Below are positions 5,726-7,277 of a stretch of 7,277 bases of DNA, piece by piece. Source of the stretch: Actinomycetes bacterium (GTDB lineage Bacteria > Actinomycetota > Actinomycetes > Actinomycetales > Cellulomonadaceae); NCBI GenBank assembly GCA_023389545.1, contig JAEWEI010000427.1, forward strand, positions 1-7,277, written 5' to 3'. Both the position numbers and the translations under genes were made by a program. Every line of letters begins with the position of its first letter. Position 1 is the first letter of the stretch. The notes beneath the pieces are model-generated. The model was not told the origin of the DNA. It saw only the letters and a list, made by a program, of their open reading frames with translations, and searched no databases.

Positions 5726-6218
5726 GCCGGACGATGGCGGTGCCGGCGAGCCTGTCGTGCATGCCGCGCCCGTCGGCGTCCCAGATGACGACCGGGATCA
5801 CCAGGCACAGCAGCACCGAGCGCACGATGCCGGAGAACAACCCCGGGACGACGGCCGGGCCGGCGTCCGCGAGCGGCTCCTGACCGCTCGGATGCGGGCC
5901 CAGCCGCTCGGGCGCCACGACCCGGCGCACTCGCAGGCCCAGCAGGCGATGCCCCAGAGTCGTGCCCAGCAGGCTCACGAGCAGGATGTTCTCGACGGCG
6001 AACACCCCGAGCGTCGCCATCGGATGCCCGTCGAAGAACGCGTTGGAGATCGCCACGCACGCGACCCAGTCGACGATCAGCGCCAGCACCCGGCGCCCCA
6101 GCGGGGCCAGGGAGTTCGATCCCTCCTGCGGGAGCCCCAACCGGGCCCCCTGGTACGCGCCGCCACCCCTCGACGGCCCGCCCTCGAGCCATGACCCCAT
6201 ACTCTGACGTGCGTCCAC
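5721..6218 (-). CDS. RDD family membrane protein (Rv2219A-like)
   Basis: A 165-residue protein with a Gly-rich, hydrophilic N-terminal tail of about 40 residues, then the RDD domain. RRVLALIVDW (42-51) holds the characteristic Arg and Asp at the start of helix 1. Helix 2 is about 68-88 and ends in the conserved TLGHRLLGLRV (87-97), and helix 3 is about 127-146. The domain closes with WDADGRGMHDRLAGT (146-160), the usual Asp-rich end motif. RDD proteins are small integral membrane proteins of mostly unknown function; some have been linked to ion transport. An RDD protein stands beside glnA in mycobacteria too (Rv2219A, from memory). Here the gene is divergent from glnA with 184 bases between the starts, and its stop faces the serine hydrolase stop. 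GTG 6218 is chosen because TAGGCT ends 6 bases upstream; ATG 6200 is a weaker alternative. Confidence 0.9.
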   Translation of the reverse strand: MDARQSMGSWLEGGPSRGGGAYQGARLGLPQEGSNSLAPLGRRVLALIVDWVACVAISNAFFDGHPMATLGVFAVENILLVSLLGTTLGHRLLGLRVRRVVAPERLGPHPSGQEPLADAGPAVVPGLFSGIVRSVLLCLVIPVVIWDADGRGMHDRLAGTAIVRR

Positions 6219-6224
6219 ACCGCT

Positions 6225-6230
6225 AGCCTA
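6225..6230 (-). promoter_or_regulatory. -10 box TAGGCT of the RDD gene, leaderless type
   Basis: On the minus strand TAGGCT is followed by six bases (AGCGGT) and then GTG at 6218, so the transcript should begin at the start codon. Hexamer and spacing are identical to those of the serine hydrolase gene. The -35 position (near 6248-6253) falls inside the repeat at 6241-6261. Confidence 0.6.
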
Positions 6231-6240
6231 ACCAGCGGGA

Positions 6241-6261
6241 GGAGACGGTCTGACGGTCTCC
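6241..6261. repeat. Compound repeat: tandem GACGGTCT x2 inside an inverted repeat
   Basis: GACGGTCT occurs twice without a gap (6244-6251, 6252-6259). The outer arms GGAGAC (6241-6246) and GTCTCC (6256-6261) are perfect reverse complements. The element covers about -23 to -43 relative to the predicted RDD start of transcription, the -35 zone, so it may be an operator for the RDD gene. It is separate from the GlnR-like box on the glnA side. Confidence 0.4.
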
Positions 6262-6306
6262 GAGAACCGGAGCCCGCCGCGCGATCGTTACACCAGGGGG
6301 CGGCGC

Positions 6307-6322
6307 GTAACACCCCCGAAAC
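6307..6322 (+). promoter_or_regulatory. GlnR-type binding box GTAAC-N6-GAAAC upstream of glnA
   Basis: GTAAC (6307-6311), six bases, then GAAAC (6318-6322) is an exact match to the actinobacterial GlnR a-site/b-site pair (gTnAC-N6-GaAAC) known from glnA promoters of Streptomyces and mycobacteria. Its centre is about 52 bases upstream of the predicted glnA start of transcription, a typical activator position. Extra half-sites are GTTAC at 6287-6291 and GTAAC at 6340-6344; the last is 33 bases (about three helical turns) from the first GTAAC. Confidence 0.7.
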
Positions 6323-6354
6323 AGGCAGCACACAGTCGAGTAACGGCGTGGGCC

Positions 6355-6360
6355 TAGCCT
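6355..6360 (+). promoter_or_regulatory. -10 box TAGCCT of glnA
   Basis: TAGCCT predicts transcription from about 6367 and a leader of about 36 bases before ATG 6403. The -35 position (6332-6337, ACAGTC) is a poor match to TTGACA, as expected of a promoter that needs an activator such as GlnR. The hexamer is the same as at lipB, but the spacing to the start codon is quite different. Confidence 0.55.
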
Positions 6361-6390
6361 CGACACGCCCGATCAGGGCACGACAAACCC

Positions 6391-6396
6391 GAGGAG
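6391..6396 (+). promoter_or_regulatory. Ribosome binding site GAGGAG of glnA
   Basis: GAGGAG lies 6 bases before ATG 6403, a good Shine-Dalgarno match at standard spacing. It fixes the glnA start and contrasts with the SD-less starts of lipB, the serine hydrolase and the RDD gene. Confidence 0.7.
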
Positions 6397-6402
6397 CAGC
6401 GG

Positions 6403-7277
6403 ATGTTCAACAAGCCAGAAGAGGTCCTGGCGTTCATCAGGGACGAGGACGTCAAGTTCGTCGACGTGCGTTTCTGTGACCTGCCCGGCACGATGCAGCA
6501 CTTCAATGTGCCGGCCGGCACCCTCGACCTGGACTTCTTCACCGAGGGCCAGATGTTCGACGGCTCCTCGATCCGCGGCTTCCAGGCGATCCACGAGTCC
6601 GACATGAAGTTGATCCCGGACGTCACGACGGCCTACGTCGACCCGTTCCGCACGGAGAAGACGCTCAACGTCAACTTCCACATCGTCGACCCGTACACCG
6701 ACGAGCCGTACAGCCGCGACCCCCGCCAGGTCGCCGCCAAGGCCGAGGCCTACCTGCGCTCCACCGGCATCGCGGACACGGCGTTCTTCGCCCCCGAGGC
6801 TGAGTTCTACATCTTCGACGACGTGCGCTTCGAGACGAAGCAGAACGCCGGGTACTACTACATCGACTCCATCGAAGGCGCCTGGAACTCGGGCCGCGTC
6901 GAGGAGGGTGGCAACCTCGGGCACAAGACGCCCTACAAGGGCGGCTACTTCCCCGTCCCGCCGGTCGACCAGTTCGCCGACATCCGCGACCAGATCTCGC
7001 TGCAGCTCGACGCCCTCGGCCTGCAGGTCGAGCGCGCGCACCACGAGGTCGGCACCGCCGGCCAGGCGGAGATCAACTACCGCTTCGACGAGCTCGGCAA
7101 GTCCGCCGACAAGATCCAGCTCTTCAAGTACGTCGTGAAGAACGTGGCCCACGCGAACGGCCGCACCGCGACGTTCATGCCGAAGCCCCTCTTCGGCGAC
7201 AACGGCTCGGGCATGCACGTGCACCAGTCGCTGTGGAAGGACGGCAAGCCGCTGTTCTTCGACGAGAAGGGCTACGG
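6403..7277 (+). CDS. glnA: Glutamine synthetase type I GlnA, 3' end outside window
   Basis: GlnA makes glutamine from glutamate, ammonia and ATP as a cytoplasmic dodecamer and is the main route of ammonium assimilation. The first 291 codons (of about 470-475 expected) are present and open to the window end. The N-terminus [20 protein letters not shown] and [13 protein letters not shown] are typical of actinobacterial GlnA1. Visible active-site parts are the DGSS latch (53-56), metal ligands E132 and E134 in PEAEF, E215 and E223 in [11 protein letters not shown], and the NGSGMH motif with H273. The insert around 140-185 is consistent with the adenylylated GSI-beta class, but the adenylylation tyrosine would lie beyond the window. 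The start is set by ATG with GAGGAG 6 bases upstream. A GlnR-type box and a weak -35 imply nitrogen control. The truncation is due to the window edge, not a mutation. Confidence 0.97.
   Translation, partial: MFNKPEEVLAFIRDEDVKFVDVRFCDLPGTMQHFNVPAGTLDLDFFTEGQMFDGSSIRGFQAIHESDMKLIPDVTTAYVDPFRTEKTLNVNFHIVDPYTDEPYSRDPRQVAAKAEAYLRSTGIADTAFFAPEAEFYIFDDVRFETKQNAGYYYIDSIEGAWNSGRVEEGGNLGHKTPYKGGYFPVPPVDQFADIRDQISLQLDALGLQVERAHHEVGTAGQAEINYRFDELGKSADKIQLFKYVVKNVAHANGRTATFMPKPLFGDNGSGMHVHQSLWKDGKPLFFDEKGY

Noticed and set aside
5686..6207. Minus- and plus-strand open frames overlapping the RDD gene (such as 5686-6192 on the minus strand and 5757-6194 on the plus strand)
   Set aside because: The 5721-6218 minus-strand frame encodes a clear RDD domain with a promoter at its start; the others are Arg/Ala/Pro-rich shadows.
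6373..7224. A 283-codon minus-strand frame opposite glnA
   Set aside because: The plus strand here encodes unmistakable glutamine synthetase with its active-site motifs; the antisense product is a Val/Asp/Leu/Arg-rich codon shadow.
1..7277. Mobile element, CRISPR, toxin-antitoxin or defence system
   Set aside because: All gene space is taken by identifiable metabolic or membrane-protein genes; no transposase, integrase, terminal repeats, repeat-spacer array or paired small genes are visible.

Overview
The window is high-G+C actinobacterial chromosome (strong G/C bias at third codon positions, GTG/TTG starts, TAGNNT -10 boxes directly upstream of start codons). The core gene order is lipB, lipA, a DUF4191 membrane protein, an RDD-family membrane protein, then glnA. 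From memory this matches the Mycobacterium tuberculosis Rv2217-Rv2220 block (lipB, lipA, Rv2219, Rv2219A, glnA1). I cannot fix the order or family of the organism from the sequence alone.

Layout: lipB (+, from base 20) makes octanoyl-carrier domains. It converges on a HemG-like flavodoxin gene (-). That gene is divergent from a 12-TM-type MFS transporter (+). A strong hairpin separates the transporter from lipA (+), the radical-SAM lipoyl synthase that completes lipoate assembly on the same carrier domains. Next come the DUF4191 two-TM protein (+) and a class-C-beta-lactamase-like serine hydrolase (+). The hydrolase converges, with a 4-base gap, on the RDD protein (-). A 184-base divergent control region then leads to glnA (+), glutamine synthetase type I, which is cut by the window end. 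Compared with the mycobacterial order, two segments look inserted: flavodoxin + MFS between lipB and lipA, and the serine hydrolase between DUF4191 and RDD.

Regulation is the most informative part. Five of the seven genes (lipB, lipA, DUF4191, serine hydrolase, RDD) have a TAGNNT hexamer ending 6-8 bases before the start codon. Transcripts would therefore begin at or within a base or two of the start codon (leaderless mRNAs), and these genes would be separate transcription units rather than an operon. glnA differs: it has a TAGCCT -10 box, a leader of about 36 bases, a good Shine-Dalgarno sequence and a textbook GlnR-type box (GTAAC-N6-GAAAC) upstream.

I see no CRISPR array, IS element, tRNA/rRNA gene, phage gene or defence system. 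This is mostly a housekeeping region, and I do not claim a novel system. No gene-free stretch exceeds 300 bases; the longest (about 230 bases, 1242-1474) holds the divergent flavodoxin/MFS control region.
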